A DNA stretch of 42,561 bases, taken from positions 1 through 42,561 of the forward strand of contig JAILLN010000057.1 of assembly GCA_024693135.1 (NCBI GenBank), read 5' to 3'. The translations under genes and the position numbers were made by a program. The notes under the pieces were generated by a model, which saw nothing but the letters and a program-made list of their open reading frames with translations, had not been told where the DNA came from and searched no databases. The DNA comes from Lachnospiraceae bacterium (GTDB lineage: Bacteria; Bacillota; Clostridia; Lachnospirales; Lachnospiraceae). How positions within the stretch are numbered: the stretch's first letter is position 1; every line of letters starts with the position of its first letter. This document shows, piece after piece, positions 41,354 to 42,561 of this stretch.

Positions 41354-42187
41354 GTGAAGTACCTGAAGGCAGTCCGATATGATCCGGGATGTGAGAAAGC
41401 ACCTTTTTTTCAGAGACTGCTGGAGGAACTAAAAAAGAATGAGGTGCAGGTTCTGCCCTTCAAAAGCGGCGGCACGGTCCAGGAAGGATCGCTTTTGATC
41501 CTTCGGGCATCAGAAAAACAAGAAATGCCGGCACAGATTCCCGGCAGCCATCCTTATGTATGCTGGGATCCTGACGGGAGTTCGAAAGGCCTGAAGGAAT
41601 CCTGGATCCGTAAGGCACAATGCATCATAGAAGGCTTCGATGAAGTAGATGCGGATTTTCTGGAAAAGATGTTTCAAAGGGGGAGGGGCATCCCGTGGAC
41701 CATCGCTGAGACGGAAAGGCTTATACTCCGGGAATTTTCCGTGGAAGACCATTGCCATATCTTTCCCGAGATATCTACGGAGCCTGATTTCACTTCCAAA
41801 TATATTGAAAATATGTATGGCATATTCGGATATGGGATCTGGGCTGTGGTCCTGAAAGAGACAGGACAGATCATCGGGAGAGCCGGGGTATATGACTGCA
41901 GTGCATTGGATGGCTTTGAGCTGGGATATGCAATTGAAAGCCCCTTCCGGCAGAAGGGATATGCCCATGAAGCCTGCGCCGCGGCGCTTGATTTTGCTGA
42001 AAACCGCCTGGGCCTGAAGGAGATATATGCCTTGATCGAGCCGGCTAACCAGGAGTCGATAAAAGTCGCCCTGAGTCTCGGATTCCGCCAGATCATGGGA
42101 AAAACCGTGAAGGATGAAAGGACAAGTGGGGAATTGTTGGTATTTTTTCGATCTGTTTTCGTTGACAATGCCGAAAAATCGGTATAA
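41354..42187 (+). CDS. GNAT-family N-acetyltransferase with extra N-terminal domain
   Basis: A protein of about 277 residues. The C-terminal half (about 120-270) is a GNAT domain of the RimJ/RimL type, with TERLILREFSVED, the acetyl-CoA loop region SPFRQKGYAHEACAAAL and the final NQESIKVALSLGF block. The first about 110 residues form an unrecognised alpha/beta domain. Start choice is uncertain: the GTG at 41354 has AGGAG upstream (spacing about 11), while ATG at 41333 abuts the aldolase terminator without a ribosome site. Substrate unknown. The 3' end overlaps the promoter of the next gene. Confidence 0.75.
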   Translation: MKYLKAVRYDPGCEKAPFFQRLLEELKKNEVQVLPFKSGGTVQEGSLLILRASEKQEMPAQIPGSHPYVCWDPDGSSKGLKESWIRKAQCIIEGFDEVDADFLEKMFQRGRGIPWTIAETERLILREFSVEDHCHIFPEISTEPDFTSKYIENMYGIFGYGIWAVVLKETGQIIGRAGVYDCSALDGFELGYAIESPFRQKGYAHEACAAALDFAENRLGLKEIYALIEPANQESIKVALSLGFRQIMGKTVKDERTSGELLVFFRSVFVDNAEKSV

Positions 42188-42188
42188 A
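42162..42188 (+). promoter_or_regulatory. Promoter of the Lys/Ala-rich protein gene
   Basis: A perfect TTGACA (42162-42167) is followed after 15 bases by TATAAA (42183-42188); an alternative -10, TAAACT, is at 17 bases (42185-42190). The site overlaps the end of the acetyltransferase gene. Confidence 0.55.
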
Positions 42189-42240
42189 CTGTTTGCATTA
42201 TCACGGTACAGAAGAGGTAGACGTTGAAGGGAGAAGAGAA

Positions 42241-42561
42241 ATGGCTATTACAAAGAGGACTGTGGCTTCTGCAGATGTTAAGTCTGAGCAAAAATCAGGA
42301 GTTGTCAAAATAAATCCTCCTGTAGAAGCAACTATTTCTGGAGCTGAAGTATCTGCAAAGAAGTCGGCTTCAAAGCCGGCCGCAAAGAAAGAGGAGGAGA
42401 AGCCCGTGGCAAAAACAACAACAGAACAGGAAAAGAAGAGCGCTGAAAAGAAGCCGGCTGCAGCACCGAAGAAGGCTGAAGCGGCAAAGAAGCCCGTGGT
42501 AAAGAAAGAAGCAGCGGCCAAGGCAGCGGCGAAGACTGCAGCCAAGGCACCGGCAAAGAAG
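42241..42561 (+). CDS. Lys/Ala/Pro-rich protein, 3' end cut by window edge
   Basis: An open frame of 107 codons runs off the right edge. GAAGGGAGAAG lies before the ATG. After a short mixed N-terminus (MAITKRTVASADVKSEQKSG) the sequence becomes almost wholly Lys, Ala, Pro and Glu, with repeated AAKK, PAKK and KPVAK units resembling histone H1 tails and the basic N-terminal arms of some Lachnospiraceae proteins of unknown function. It could bind nucleic acid, or be the disordered arm of a larger protein; the missing C-terminus decides. Confidence 0.7.
   Translation, partial: MAITKRTVASADVKSEQKSGVVKINPPVEATISGAEVSAKKSASKPAAKKEEEKPVAKTTTEQEKKSAEKKPAAAPKKAEAAKKPVVKKEAAAKAAAKTAAKAPAKK

Overview
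The window looks like chromosome of a Gram-positive Clostridia bacterium, most likely a Lachnospiraceae member. Reasons: moderate GC with strong AGGAGG-type ribosome binding sites; HprK, WhiA and a Crh-like HPr in one cluster; a type 1B dihydroorotate dehydrogenase with PyrK; FolT/FolC; a VanW-domain wall protein; a YesL-family protein; and a Gram-positive type IV pilus set. Genus cannot be fixed from this sequence. No tRNA, rRNA, CRISPR array or prophage was seen. The only mobile element is an IS1380-family transposase cut by the left edge.

Layout. 1-1500: IS1380 transposase and the end of its element. 1539-6630: orphan CofE-like ligase, YesL-like membrane protein, dCache-GGDEF diguanylate cyclase, xylulokinase. 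6662-7915 (-): double-HD/HD-GYP protein. 8147-9848: UgpC/MsmX-type ABC ATPase and a GreA-type factor. 9840-10594: a membrane-anchored unknown (-) divergent from a 37-residue membrane peptide. 10657-17496: wall-related run of VanW protein, Lrp regulator, aminotransferase, membrane-anchored MurF-like ligase and D-Ala-D-Ala ligase-like protein, faced by an alpha/beta hydrolase (-). 17577-25510: long tight run of methyltransferase, PlsC, PyrC, PyrK, PyrD, FolT, FolC, a small membrane protein, a sigma factor and a probable anti-sigma protein. 25527-26402 (-): a protein with three MshEN-like 24-residue repeats and a CheX-type domain. 26550-35091: trigger-factor-like lipoprotein, AsnS, NlpC/P60 hydrolase, PilB, PilT, PilC, prepilin. 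35267-40217: HprK, glucokinase, MurB, WhiA, Crh-like HPr, lipid kinase. 40355-42561: class II fructose-bisphosphate aldolase, a GNAT enzyme, and a Lys/Ala-rich protein cut by the right edge.

How the genes may work together. (1) c-di-GMP: the window holds a cyclase with intact GGDEF and I-site, an HD-GYP candidate phosphodiesterase, and two proteins with the 24-residue repeat spacing of MshEN c-di-GMP receptors. One is PilB, the pilus extension motor. The other carries three repeats fused to a CheC/CheX-type phosphatase signature and may have a leaderless mRNA; I regard it as the most interesting object here. (2) Carbon control: HprK is four genes from an HPr homologue that keeps Ser46 but has Asp at position 15, so it should act as a regulator (like Crh) and not as a PTS phosphocarrier. 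(3) Envelope: VanW, MurF-like, Ddl-like, MurB, NlpC/P60 and PlsC suggest wall and lipid functions, with a membrane-tethered Mur ligase of unknown substrate as the novel part. Functions are inferred from motifs read by eye; no database search was run.
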